This document shows, piece by piece, positions 19,815-29,261 of a DNA stretch of 64,000 bases (its first letter is position 1; each line of letters starts with the position of its first letter). Source of the stretch: Arcobacter sp. Its GTDB lineage: Bacteria; Campylobacterota; Campylobacteria; Campylobacterales; Arcobacteraceae. Both the position numbers and the translations under genes were made by a program. Under the pieces are notes generated by a model. That model was not told the origin of the DNA. It saw only the letters and a program-made list of their open reading frames with translations, and did no database searches. Location: positions 283,030 through 347,029 of the forward strand of contig PKUK01000009.1 of assembly GCA_002869535.1 (NCBI GenBank). Reading direction: 5' to 3'.

Positions 19815-19844
19815 ACAAAAAAGAGGGTATTCCCTCTTTTTTTT
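19815..19844 (+). terminator. Rho-independent terminator after lctP
   Basis: AAAAAAGAGGG pairs with CCCTCTTTTTTTT around the loop TATT, starting right after the lctP stop and ending in a run of T. The far side coincides with the stop codon of the oppositely oriented, interrupted lipocalin-like gene. Confidence 0.9.
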
Positions 19845-20262
19845 ACCTACACATCTTTTGATTACCTCTTCTACTATAAATCCCATAAAGTGCCTTTTGT
19901 AAAATATGGATTTCATAACACTCTTTTTTATTTGTATCTTTTTTATTTAATTTTTTAACTATTTCATAGATATCAATAGCTTTTTAATTTAAAAACTCTC
20001 CATTAAAAGGTTTATGCTTAGATACAAAAATTTTATCTGCATCTAGAACATAATAACTTTTGTGTTCTTCTCCATGATATTTTACAATATAGTTTTCCAT
20101 AAACTTTATATCAAAAGGTTCATTATAACTATTGTATAAACCAAAAGAGATATTTGCTCTTTTTTCACTTAAGTTACTCATTTCCCATGTTCCTAATAAA
20201 TCTTTAGGTGATATTGCAAAAATTGAAGAAATTGTAAATATAAGTATAAAAATTATTTTCAC
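19843..20262 (-). pseudogene. Small exported lipocalin-like protein with an in-frame stop
   Basis: This frame of 139 residues plus stop begins with a clear signal peptide (KIIFILIFTISSIFA) and a lipocalin-like start (LLGTWEMS). Codon 93 (19984-19986) is TAA. Past it the frame stays open for 46 more codons, with ordinary composition and a Cys-containing segment (KECYEIHILQKALYG), to a stop at 19843. GAA to TAA would explain the interruption. Function is unknown. If the stop is real, a 92-aa product could still form. Confidence 0.6.
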
Positions 20263-20388
20263 CTATAACCCTTTTATATTAGCTCTTTATTTGATTATTT
20301 TATGATTTAATTGATTAATCAGCACTTAAAGGTTTCAAATGGCATTAACCAAAAACTAAATATAATAAATAAAAACAAAGGTACTTTT

Positions 20389-20952
20389 ATGATTCTTTAT
20401 TATGAAGAGATAAGTGATTTAAATAGATATAAAATTATGTCAGATACAGTAGTTCCAAGACCAATTGCGTGGATAGTAACAGATAATGATGGAGTATTAA
20501 ATGCAGCCCCTTTTTCATATTTTATACCAATATCAAGTAACCCAGCAGCTTTAATAGTTGCAATTGGAATAAAAGAGGATGGAAGCCCAAAAGATAGCTT
20601 AGCAAATATTCTAAAAACTAAAAAAGCAACAATCTGTTTTGTAAACAAAGACAATGTAGAAAAAGTAAAACTCTCTTCAACAATGTTGCCAAAAGAACAA
20701 AGTGAAATAGAAGAGTATGAAATAGAAGTTCAAAAGATACTTGAAGGTTTTCCACCTATGATTTCTTCTTCTCAAAGTGCACTTTTTTGTGAGTATTATG
20801 ACACTGTTAAAATCCCGGGAAAAACTACACCTCTTATTTTAGAGATAAAAAAACAGTTTATAGAAGATGAAAGAATCAATGAAAAGATGCATATCAATGT
20901 AGAAAATATAGGAAGATGTGGTGTAAGATTTAAAGCGATGGTTGACCTTTAA
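20389..20952 (+). CDS. Flavin reductase-like (FMN-binding split barrel) protein
   Basis: This 187-aa protein resembles the flavin reductase/DIM6-NTAB family of FMN-binding proteins. The typical early block is present: [15 protein letters not shown] followed by [15 protein letters not shown]. The ATG at 20389 is chosen because the family fold starts there and AAAGG precedes it; an upstream in-frame ATG adds 26 poor residues. The partner oxidase or substrate is not visible. It is convergent with fumC, with stop codons almost touching. Confidence 0.8.
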   Translation: MILYYEEISDLNRYKIMSDTVVPRPIAWIVTDNDGVLNAAPFSYFIPISSNPAALIVAIGIKEDGSPKDSLANILKTKKATICFVNKDNVEKVKLSSTMLPKEQSEIEEYEIEVQKILEGFPPMISSSQSALFCEYYDTVKIPGKTTPLILEIKKQFIEDERINEKMHINVENIGRCGVRFKAMVDL

Positions 20953-22346
20953 GCTTTAGGTCTTACCATCTCTTGAGGTTTTACATACTCATCAAATTGT
21001 TCTGCTGTTAATAGGCCTAAACTAAGAGCCTCTTCTTTTAGAGTTGTTCCATTTTTGTGAGCTGTTTTTGCTATAAGGGCAGCTTTTTCATATCCAATAT
21101 ATGGATTTAGAGCTGTTACTAACATCAAAGAGTCATTTAGATATTTTTCTATATTCTTTTTGTTTGCACTTATTCCAACTGCGCAGTTATCATTAAATGC
21201 TTTCATGGTATCACTTAGAAGTCTAATTGACTGCAAGATGTTATAAGCAATGACTGGCTTAAATACATTTAACTCAAAGTTTCCTTGGCTAGCACTTACA
21301 CTTACTGTTGTATGATTTCCCATAACTTGCACTGCAACCATTGTCATAGCTTCACTTTGGGTTGGATTTACTTTTCCAGGCATGATTGAACTTCCCGGTT
21401 CATTTTCAGGGATATTTAACTCCCCTATTCCACATCGTGGCCCTGAAGCTAACCATCTTATATCATTTGCTATTTTCATAAGGTTTGAAGCAAGGGCATT
21501 TAAGGCTCCACTTAAAAACACTTCCCCATCGTGTGATGTTAAAGAGTGAAATTTATTTGGATGAGATACAAATTTATACTTTGTTTTTGTATTAATATTC
21601 AAATTCTCACAAACAAGATGTGAAAAATCTGGGTGAGCATTTAGTCCAGTACCAACTGCTGTTCCACCAATGGCAAGCTCACATATATATTTCATACTAT
21701 CATCTATTTGATTAAGTGCTTTTTCTAACATATCAACATAGGCTGAAAACTCTTGACCTAGAGTAAGTGGCGTGGCATCTTGTAGATGTGTTCTTCCTAT
21801 TTTGATAATATCTTCAAACTCTTTACACTTACTTTCTAGTGTAGTTTTTAATTGATTTATTGCAGGGATTAGTTGAGATTGTATCTCTAAGACAAAGGCT
21901 ATTCTCATGGCACTAGGATATGTGTCATTTGAACTTTGAGCTTTATTTACATCATCATTTGGATGGATTAGTTTTTCTATTCTAAAATCTTTTCCTAAAA
22001 GTTCAGTTGCTCTTGAAGCTATCACTTCATTTAGATTCATATTTGATTGGGTTCCACTTCCTGTTTGCCATACGGCTAAAGGAAAGTTATCATCTAATTT
22101 ACCTTCAATAATCTCATCACATACTTTGATTATGGCATCTTTTTTTTCTAGGGGAAGTTTTTGTAAGTCATAGTTTACCACTGCACATGATTTTTTCAAA
22201 TAAGCAAAGGCTTTGATTATCTCTTGGGGCATTTTTTCAATACCTATGGGAAAATTCTCCAAACTTCTTTGGGTTTGAGCTGCCCAATATTTGTCATTTG
22301 GAACTTTTATTTCGCCCATAGTATCTTTTTCTATTCTATACTTCAT
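20949..22346 (-). CDS. fumC: Fumarate hydratase class II
   Basis: This TCA-cycle enzyme interconverts fumarate and malate, is oxygen-stable and iron-free (465 aa). Motifs are [43 protein letters not shown] and the signature loop [13 protein letters not shown]. It is intact. It ends four bases into the convergent flavin-reductase-like gene. The DUF5718-like gene lies 62 bases upstream in the same direction and could be co-transcribed. Confidence 0.95.
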   Translation of the reverse strand: MKYRIEKDTMGEIKVPNDKYWAAQTQRSLENFPIGIEKMPQEIIKAFAYLKKSCAVVNYDLQKLPLEKKDAIIKVCDEIIEGKLDDNFPLAVWQTGSGTQSNMNLNEVIASRATELLGKDFRIEKLIHPNDDVNKAQSSNDTYPSAMRIAFVLEIQSQLIPAINQLKTTLESKCKEFEDIIKIGRTHLQDATPLTLGQEFSAYVDMLEKALNQIDDSMKYICELAIGGTAVGTGLNAHPDFSHLVCENLNINTKTKYKFVSHPNKFHSLTSHDGEVFLSGALNALASNLMKIANDIRWLASGPRCGIGELNIPENEPGSSIMPGKVNPTQSEAMTMVAVQVMGNHTTVSVSASQGNFELNVFKPVIAYNILQSIRLLSDTMKAFNDNCAVGISANKKNIEKYLNDSLMLVTALNPYIGYEKAALIAKTAHKNGTTLKEEALSLGLLTAEQFDEYVKPQEMVRPKA

Positions 22347-22407
22347 AATAATTGCTCCCTTTTTTTGTTAATTATATAACAAAAAACAAAGAGATTATTG
22401 AAAAAGT

Positions 22408-23250
22408 TTATTTAACTATTTGATGAAGTTTAGAACACTGTGATAAAAAAACATCAGAGCCTGCCATATCTTGCATAATATCTTCAAATGAGTGGAAGTG
22501 AGCATTATAAACATATATAAAAATCTCATCTCCTCTTTCTAAAAAATGATGTTTCCCAAACTCAGTATACGCTGTAGCTCCTGCTGCTATTAAAAGACCT
22601 TTGTGTTTATTTATATCTTTTATAAAAGGTGGCAACTCTTCCAATGGTCCCAAATCTTCTTGGGTATTAAACTTATCTATCATCCAAGTTTTAAGTTGAT
22701 TGAAAAAGTAAGAGTATGATCGTACAGCACTAACTGTTCCATAATCCCTTAAAATCCCATCACGTCTAATAAACGAAGCAATATGAAACTTGTTTAATAT
22801 ACCATCTTCTTCAAAACTATCTATTTCTATAAAGTCATGGGCAATACCTTTTGAACCTTTTCCCCAGTTCTTTTTGGTACTTAGTTTGTTTCCATCTTGG
22901 ATTCTGTTTGAGCAGTCATTAAATGCACCAAAATATTTTGGTTTTAAATCTACTAATTTATCATTTTCATATACAAAATCACAGATTAATCCAACCTCAG
23001 CTTCAACTTGTAAGTGTTCTATATCGTTGTGAGTTATCTCATCTGTACAAATGGGAAACTGTGATAAAAAGCTGTCATGATTTGGAATATAAAAAGGAAA
23101 CAATCCCTTTGGTGCATCTTTTTCATCTGTTTTTATTACTGAAAATTCATCAGCTTCTCCAGCTTCTCCTAAGTGGTTTGCAAAGTTTCCTGCAACACCA
23201 AATCCTAAATAATCTTTTAATTCATCTAATTTTATATTGTGTCTATTCAT
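22408..23250 (-). CDS. DUF5718-like / FAH-superfamily-like protein
   Basis: This 280-aa cytoplasmic protein resembles proteins annotated as DUF5718 in Campylobacterota. Parts recall the fumarylacetoacetate hydrolase fold (VEAEVGLICDF, KPKYFGAFNDCSNR, and LLIAAGATAYTEFG near the C-terminus), which would give a metal site of acidic residues. The reaction is unknown. A TATAAT-type -10 on the minus strand near 23356-23361 could drive this gene and fumC. The family assignment is tentative. Confidence 0.6.
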   Translation of the reverse strand: MNRHNIKLDELKDYLGFGVAGNFANHLGEAGEADEFSVIKTDEKDAPKGLFPFYIPNHDSFLSQFPICTDEITHNDIEHLQVEAEVGLICDFVYENDKLVDLKPKYFGAFNDCSNRIQDGNKLSTKKNWGKGSKGIAHDFIEIDSFEEDGILNKFHIASFIRRDGILRDYGTVSAVRSYSYFFNQLKTWMIDKFNTQEDLGPLEELPPFIKDINKHKGLLIAAGATAYTEFGKHHFLERGDEIFIYVYNAHFHSFEDIMQDMAGSDVFLSQCSKLHQIVK

Positions 23251-23374
23251 TTTTTTGCCTTCAATTTTTTAAATTTGTGACAATGTGTTTTTTTGTTTTT
23301 TGGATGATTATTTATTTGAGTGAGAATTTTTTCGTGAAGTTTATGTGGGTAGTTAAATTATATTGTCTAAAAAT

Positions 23375-23434
23375 CTACCTGGGGTTTAAACTCTTCTCAC
23401 CATAGTTGGCGACCTTGACGAGCTTTTTCATCAT
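23375..23434 (-). CDS. Possible 19-codon small ORF
   Basis: ATGATG preceded by AAAGGAT at good spacing opens a 19-residue frame, MMKKLVKVANYGEKSLNPR, ending in TAG. Its codons (CTC, GTC, GCC, AAC, CCC) are clearly GC-richer than anything nearby. It lies in the gap between the CitE-like gene stop (23505) and the DUF5718-like gene. It could be a small protein, a leader peptide, or part of a structured RNA. No homologue is recognised. Confidence 0.3.
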   Translation of the reverse strand: MMKKLVKVANYGEKSLNPR

Positions 23435-23504
23435 ATATCCTTTCATATTAAATTACAGATAAAAGGTTACCCTCTTATCTATAAATTTAGCTTAAGAATT
23501 TTAA

Positions 23505-24488
23505 TTAAGCAAAAAATCTTTTTGTAACTTCATCTAACATTTTAGCCCCTGAGAAATGTGCTCTTTGAACTAATTCCCAGAAATATCTATATGTTGCTCT
23601 ATCATGTAACTCACCTTCATATTGAATAGGTCCCCACTCAGCATCTTGTGCAGCTAATAAAATATTTTGTGCAGCTTCAAGTTCTGTAAAGTCTGGTTTC
23701 ATAGCATCAACGATTGCTTGTACTTGTGTTGGGTAAATTGACCACATTCTCATAAATCCGAACTCATTTCTAGCTCTTTCTGCATCTTTAAATGTTTGGT
23801 ATGGATTTTTTAAATCTAATGTAACATTGTGACAAGGAATAACATGATTTTGGATAGCTGCTTGACATACTTTAGCTTTTGCAGCTCCAATTAATCTATG
23901 CTCAAATTGACCTGGGCTTCTCATATTAATAGCTGGGATTGCACCTTTGTAACCTGATACAAAGTCCATAAGACCGAAATCTAAAACTTGTAACCAAGGT
24001 AAAGTTGCAGTTTTCTCTACATCTTGTAATGCTCCATGAGTCTCAATTAAGATATGAATTGGAATCTCTCTTGTAATTCCAGCTTTTTTAGCTACCTCTT
24101 GAATATACTCAATTTGCATTTTTGCATCTTCATAAGAAGTTGATTTTGGTAAAGTTATATATGCTAACTTTTCACCAGCACCAGGAACTAAGATATCAAC
24201 ATCTTGTCTCCAATCAGGATGTGCAGCATCATGGATTCTTGTTCCTGCCATTGCATATGGGTTAGCATCAGAGTTTACAACTCTAACAATCATCTCTGCA
24301 TGTTCAACTTCTTTACCAGTCTCAGCTCCATCTTCACAATCACAAGTGATATCAAAAACAGGTCCAAGTTTCTTTTGCATCTCGAAACCTTTTAAAATAA
24401 GTTTCTCGCTACCTGCAAAGTGCTCACAAGTTGGGATGATTGGTAAAGATTTACCAGATTCAAATAGTGCTTCATTAGGGTGTGTCAT
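23505..24488 (-). CDS. CitE-type CoA-ester lyase (malyl/methylmalyl-CoA lyase-like)
   Basis: This 327-aa TIM-barrel protein belongs to the HpcH/HpaI-CitE superfamily, which cleaves or forms malyl-, beta-methylmalyl- or citramalyl-CoA with Mg2+. All expected residues are present: DCEDGAETGKE near residue 50, the substrate Arg in GTRIHD, the metal Glu in HILIETHGAL, the acidic residue in LDFGLMDFVSG, and SIYPTQVQAI near the end. It resembles CoA-ester lyases found beside mesaconyl-CoA hydratases in other proteobacteria. It lies 29 bases downstream of the mch-like gene, so they probably form one operon. Substrate is inferred from family and context. Confidence 0.8.
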   Translation of the reverse strand: MTHPNEALFESGKSLPIIPTCEHFAGSEKLILKGFEMQKKLGPVFDITCDCEDGAETGKEVEHAEMIVRVVNSDANPYAMAGTRIHDAAHPDWRQDVDILVPGAGEKLAYITLPKSTSYEDAKMQIEYIQEVAKKAGITREIPIHILIETHGALQDVEKTATLPWLQVLDFGLMDFVSGYKGAIPAINMRSPGQFEHRLIGAAKAKVCQAAIQNHVIPCHNVTLDLKNPYQTFKDAERARNEFGFMRMWSIYPTQVQAIVDAMKPDFTELEAAQNILLAAQDAEWGPIQYEGELHDRATYRYFWELVQRAHFSGAKMLDEVTKRFFA

Positions 24489-24517
24489 ATTATTTTCCTT
24501 TTTTAAAATTTAATTTT

Positions 24518-25585
24518 TTACTTTTGTTTTCTTGGGATTACAACTGTGTAATCTAAATCTAAAACTACATTTTTAATATACTTTCCATTTTCATCGAAAG
24601 TAGATTCAACATCTTGGGCTTTCATATTTTTAAGACCAACCGTTCTTAATCTTAAAAGTCCAATATCATCTCTATTATCAAGTTCAATAGTCTCAATAAT
24701 TTCAGTAAATGCATAAATAGTATCACCTGCAAATGTTGGGTTTGCATGAGCTCCACTATTTATTGAGTAAAGCCATTGTGCATTTTGCAAACCATTAAAA
24801 GAGTTACTTCTTGCTATTGAGATAACATGACCTCCATACATAAGTCGCTGTTTCATAGGGCTACTTTGCATCATAAAATCATCAAAATGAACTTTTGCAT
24901 TATTTTGATAAAGTTTAGTTGCTAGTGTATGGTCACTATTATCAACAGTGATTCCCTCTGGATGGTTTAATCTTTCACCTGCTTCATAATCTTCAAAAAA
25001 GTATTTTCCACCAGTTGCATCTGTGTCAATATCTTTTTGAACTGGGATATTAATACTACTTCCTATTGGTAAAGTTTTTTCAAAAGTAGGAACATCATTT
25101 GTACCTAAGATTGTCTCTTTATCTTTTTTGTGAGCCATAACCCATCTTTTAAGATTTAAAACCTCTTTTTCATCTTGGTTATATCCAATAGAGTGAACAT
25201 AAACTACTCCACTTTTACCATTTGAGTTCTCTTTTAAGCCAATTACTTCAGTTTCTAGTCTTACAGTATCACCTACAAATACAGGATTAGGAAAAGATAC
25301 TTCTGCATAACCTAAGTTTGCAATTGCATTTAAAGAGATATCTTGAACTGATTTTCCAAATGTTAAATGGAACATCAATAAATCATCAAGAGGTTTTTTC
25401 TCATAACCCATCTTTTGTGCTAACAAATCAGATGAATGTAAAGCAAATCTACTTCCAGTTAAGGCGATGTAAAAAGATACATCACCATCTGTTATTGTTC
25501 TAGGAAGTGGATGAATTATTTTTTGACCGATAGTAAAATCTTAAAAAAAGTTTCCAAAATTGATTTTAGTGCTTATTTTAGACAT
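24518..25585 (-). pseudogene. mch: Mesaconyl-CoA hydratase-like double MaoC protein, stop at codon 15
   Basis: Family: beta-methylmalyl-CoA dehydratase (mesaconyl-CoA hydratase), two fused hot-dog domains. From the ATG at 25585, preceded by GGGAG, the frame runs 356 codons, but codon 15 (25541-25543) is TAA. The context is GNFF-stop-DFTIGQ, where the family reads GNFFEDF; GAA to TAA fits exactly. Further family blocks are SRFALHSSD, SLNAIANLGYAEV, GKSGVVYVHSIGYNQ, TKLYQNNAKVHFD, YGGHVISIARSNSFNGL and NPTFAGDTIYA. Without readthrough, only an internal restart (an in-frame ATG at 25426) could give a protein, and it would lack part of domain 1. The cluster context supports hydration or dehydration of a C5 CoA ester. 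Confidence 0.8.
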
Positions 25586-25594
25586 ATTTCTCCC

Positions 25595-28114
25595 TTATTT
25601 ACCAAATAGATTTTGACCCAATGATTTATATGTTTCATATAATGTTATCATCTTTTTAGCCCACTTGATTCTACTTGTATCCACTAATTTATCTTTGTAT
25701 TGAATTACTTCTTTACCCTCTTTTGCAGCTTCATCAAACTTAGCAATCATCTCTTCATACTCTTGAACTTCTTTTCTTTTTGGAGTAAAGATATCATTGA
25801 TATACTCAGCTTGTACTGGATGAATTAAAGCTTTTCCATCAAAACCTAAATCATAGGCATCTTTAGTTGAAGCTTCACAAGCAAACTCATCATGAACATC
25901 ATAATGAGGTCCATCAATAACTGTTTTACCATATGCTTTTGCAGATAAGGCAATACGAGCTAGATAATTAAACATCGCTTTTGAACCTCTTTTAATATCT
26001 ATTTGAAGTCTATTTGATAAGTTATTAGAACCCACAACTACAACTTCTAATTTAGTACTAGATGCACAAATATCAGGCGAGTTTAAAATCGCAAGTGGAG
26101 TTTCAATCATAACCATCATAGTTAGGTTTGGATTAACTTCCATCAAGGCTTTTTCAGCTTGGGCTACTTGTTCAACTGTTTCAATTAATGAGAATAATAT
26201 CCCATCTATATCAAGTTCACCTGCAAGTGCCATATCTTTTTTGAACTCTTCACTTCCAACTGCATTTACTCTTAGTATTCTCTCAGATTCTCCAAATTTT
26301 GAACCCTCTTCTTTGTATACTTCTCTTATTACATTTCTTGCAGTCTCTTTTTGCTCATGTAAAATTGCTTCTAAATCAAATACTACACTATCTGCTAGTA
26401 TTGATTTTGCTTTTTTAACAAACTTTTTATTATATGCAGGAACAAAAATCATTGATCTTCTTGCTTTATATTCAATAACTTCTTCACCACTCTCTTTAGC
26501 GTGATGTTGTTCATGCAGTTGTTTTACAAGTTGTTTTCTAAGAACTTTTCCATTTTTTGTTCTTGGATAATCTTTAAGTGCAAAAATCTCTTTTGGTGCT
26601 TTATATTTTGCTAAATTAGCTTGAGAGAATGCTAATATTTCAGCCTCTTTTTCAGCACTTAAATCTTCATGTCCAATTACAGCAATAGCAACTATTGTTT
26701 TATCTTTACCAATATCTAAACCAAAAGCAACACAATCAGCAACTGCATCATGAGTTTTTACAACTCTTTCGATTTCATGTGGAGATACTCTAAACCCAAA
26801 AGTATTGATAATATCATCTTTTCTACCTATGAACCATATATATCCATCTTTATCTCTTTTTGCATAATCACCTGTAAAGAAGTAACCATCATGTCTAGCT
26901 TTTGATGTCTCTTCTTCAAGTTGCCAGTACTCTAAAAACAGTCCTGGATCATCAACTCCTATACAAATCATCCCTTCTTCTTCTAAGGCTACCTCTTCTA
27001 AAGTTTCAGGGTCTAGAAGTTTTACAATATGTCCTGGTTGAACAAATCCTGCACTTCCAGGTCTAATTGGGTTGTTTTTAGAGTGTGAAATATAATAAGA
27101 ACATTCACTCATCCCGATTGCTTCAAAGATATCTTGGTTGAATTTTTCTCTCCAAAGTCCTAACATCTCATCAGATAAATGCTCACCAGCACTCATACAA
27201 TATCTTAGACTTGGACAATCTTTAATTGTAAAATCTGTTTTTTGAATAATTTGTCTATAAATAGTTGGAACTCCAATGAATATAGTACATTGATGTTTTT
27301 TAATCAAATTAATCCAAGTAGATGCATCATTTGCACCTTCATAAGCAATAACCGTATGACCATTAAACAATGGATCCATAAGAGCTGAACCTAATACATA
27401 TGTCCAGTTGAATTTACCAGAGTGCATGATTCTATCATTCTCTTTAAAATCAAACCAATACTCAGTTGCAGGAGTTCTTCCTACTAATGATCTATGTGAA
27501 TGTAAAACACCCTTTGGATAACCAGTTGTTCCTGATGTATATACTAAATATGCAGGCTCTCCTGATTTTGATTTATAGTGATTTGGTGTTGCATCACCAT
27601 TTTTTAAAATCTCACTTAAAGAGTAAACTTTAATACCTTTTGGTTTTTCAAGTTCATCTACACTATCTATTCCTGCAACTATAATTGTTTTTAAGTTATC
27701 CACATTTTCTAAATATGGCAGTAAGTTTTTATACATAGATGCTGATAATACAATAGCACTAGCTTGTGAATCTTCTGCTAGGTACTTAACTTCTGAACCA
27801 CTCAAAAGTGTAGAAGTAGGAACTGCAATGATTCCCGCTTTTATAGCACCAAAGAAAGAGATTGGATAAGCTAAAGAGTTTTTTAAACAAACTAAAACCC
27901 TATCTCTTGCACCAATTCCAATACTTGTAAGGAAATTAGCAACTTGATCTGATCTTGTAGCTAAATCTTTATAAGTTATCTCATCAGTTCCTAATTTATC
28001 ATCTTCTATTATCATAGCTGTACTGTTCTCTTTAGGTGTTCCTACGTGAGCAGATGTACAAGCTACACCAATATTTAAAAATTCAGGTACGTCGATTTTT
28101 ATTGTTGAACTCAT
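25595..28114 (-). CDS. Acyl-CoA ligase fused to a CitE-like lyase domain
   Basis: This 839-aa fusion has two parts. Residues 1 to about 540 form an AMP-binding acyl-CoA synthetase: P-loop TSGTTGYPKG (193-202), TGDYAKRDKDGYIWFIGRKDD, and the lysine loop PRTKNGKVLRKQ. It is close to the benzoate/carboxylate-CoA ligase group. From about residue 547 a CitE-type TIM barrel follows (RRSMIFVPAYN, RVNA, MIETPLAIL, GKALIHPVQ). In the CitE part two usual acidic positions differ: DLEA instead of DLED, and GSNNL where many members have Asp, so the lyase half may be altered or inactive. Fusion suggests channelling of a newly made CoA ester. The gene lies between the mch-like gene and a second CitE gene, with 9- and 13-base gaps. 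Confidence 0.85.
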   Translation of the reverse strand: MSSTIKIDVPEFLNIGVACTSAHVGTPKENSTAMIIEDDKLGTDEITYKDLATRSDQVANFLTSIGIGARDRVLVCLKNSLAYPISFFGAIKAGIIAVPTSTLLSGSEVKYLAEDSQASAIVLSASMYKNLLPYLENVDNLKTIIVAGIDSVDELEKPKGIKVYSLSEILKNGDATPNHYKSKSGEPAYLVYTSGTTGYPKGVLHSHRSLVGRTPATEYWFDFKENDRIMHSGKFNWTYVLGSALMDPLFNGHTVIAYEGANDASTWINLIKKHQCTIFIGVPTIYRQIIQKTDFTIKDCPSLRYCMSAGEHLSDEMLGLWREKFNQDIFEAIGMSECSYYISHSKNNPIRPGSAGFVQPGHIVKLLDPETLEEVALEEEGMICIGVDDPGLFLEYWQLEEETSKARHDGYFFTGDYAKRDKDGYIWFIGRKDDIINTFGFRVSPHEIERVVKTHDAVADCVAFGLDIGKDKTIVAIAVIGHEDLSAEKEAEILAFSQANLAKYKAPKEIFALKDYPRTKNGKVLRKQLVKQLHEQHHAKESGEEVIEYKARRSMIFVPAYNKKFVKKAKSILADSVVFDLEAILHEQKETARNVIREVYKEEGSKFGESERILRVNAVGSEEFKKDMALAGELDIDGILFSLIETVEQVAQAEKALMEVNPNLTMMVMIETPLAILNSPDICASSTKLEVVVVGSNNLSNRLQIDIKRGSKAMFNYLARIALSAKAYGKTVIDGPHYDVHDEFACEASTKDAYDLGFDGKALIHPVQAEYINDIFTPKRKEVQEYEEMIAKFDEAAKEGKEVIQYKDKLVDTSRIKWAKKMITLYETYKSLGQNLFGK

Positions 28115-28127
28115 ATTATATTCCTTA

Positions 28128-29261
28128 CTATATTTGACCGTATGGCCAGTTTTCTTTAAATGTATGTAACGGCATTTTGTTTAGTACTGTTAATGCGAAA
28201 GCTTGATCTTCTTTACTTAAACTTCTTAAGGCATAACCTCTTAAAAGATTTTGTAATGATTTACCAAACATTGGTGGATCTAACATCTCACCTTTATATC
28301 TAATAGCTCCACTTAAAAGTGCATCTGCTTCAAGAGCAGCTTTTAAGATTTCAATATCTTTTGCTGTCTCTTTTGGAGATGGTGTAAAAGCAACTTTACA
28401 AACATTGATATGATTTGGAGTAATAACTTGTTTACCTGTTAATCCCATAGCCGTTTCTCTTTGTGCATGAGCATAAACATGTCTTGATGCATCATCACCA
28501 TGTAAATCTAACCATCTTCTAATATCTTTTTTCTCAACACAAGAATCAGGTAAAGAGTTTGGAGTAAGTAATACTTCAACACCACCAATTACACCTTTAC
28601 CTTTAATTCTAGCTTCCATTGTAAGCATATTAAAGAAAGTCTCTAACTCATCAATCCAACCCTCAGGTGTGATTTTGTAAGCCATTGCTTTTGAGAAGTC
28701 ATGGATACCAAATACAACGTGTTGTACTGTTGAGTGACTCATAAGCTTATCAGCTATTTGAAGTGACTTTGGATGCTCAATAATTGGTTGAATTTGTAAA
28801 TTACTACCAATAGAAACTAACCAAGAAGATAAATCTCTAATCTCAGCGTCCCCATAAACCTCACCAGCTTTTGCTAAAACAATTGCATCAATATATTTGT
28901 GTACTTGTTTTAACATTTTTAAATCTTCTTCATACTCATCAGTTCTAAAAGGATTTATTCTAATAGCTATTTGAAAATCTCTCTCTGGAAATTTTGGTAA
29001 CTCTTGAATTAAAAGCTCTCTACTCATAGCTTTTTGTCTACATCCATCTTCCAAGTCAAATAACACTGTATGTGCTTTTGTCTTATAAGCATGTTTTTGA
29101 AGTCTAAGTTTTGCTTGCTCCATTGTTTCATAGCTACCATCAAGTGGATTAAACTTGATTGGAGGATAGTATATTTGAATTCCAGGCCAATGCCCACCTA
29201 ATACTGGTTTTAAATCATCATTTGCAGTTAATTTTGATAAATCTATAATAGACGAAGTCAT
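28128..29261 (-). CDS. CitE-type CoA-ester lyase / aldolase
   Basis: This 377-aa member of the HpcH/HpaI-CitE superfamily is the first gene of the cluster. It keeps the full motif set: FDLEDGCRQKA, the Arg in AIRINPFRT, the Glu in PIIEHPKSL, FGIHDFSKAM, and TPNHINVCKVAF near the end. It is distinct in sequence from the lyase at 23505 and from the fusion's CitE domain, so the cluster encodes three different CitE folds. The ATG at 29261 (MTSSIIDL), with AAGG eight bases before it, is preferred to an upstream in-frame ATG at 29342. Substrate unknown. Confidence 0.8.
   Translation of the reverse strand: MTSSIIDLSKLTANDDLKPVLGGHWPGIQIYYPPIKFNPLDGSYETMEQAKLRLQKHAYKTKAHTVLFDLEDGCRQKAMSRELLIQELPKFPERDFQIAIRINPFRTDEYEEDLKMLKQVHKYIDAIVLAKAGEVYGDAEIRDLSSWLVSIGSNLQIQPIIEHPKSLQIADKLMSHSTVQHVVFGIHDFSKAMAYKITPEGWIDELETFFNMLTMEARIKGKGVIGGVEVLLTPNSLPDSCVEKKDIRRWLDLHGDDASRHVYAHAQRETAMGLTGKQVITPNHINVCKVAFTPSPKETAKDIEILKAALEADALLSGAIRYKGEMLDPPMFGKSLQNLLRGYALRSLSKEDQAFALTVLNKMPLHTFKENWPYGQI

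Noticed and set aside
20311-20388. Longer start for the flavin-reductase-like gene
   Set aside because: The extra residues are polar and Asn/Lys-rich, unlike the family start, and the ATG at 20389 has a ribosome site.
23391-23434. 5S rRNA fragment or tRNA remnant
   Set aside because: It shares the word GTCGCCAACT with the 5S end near 63980, but the surrounding bases do not match and no helix pairing follows.
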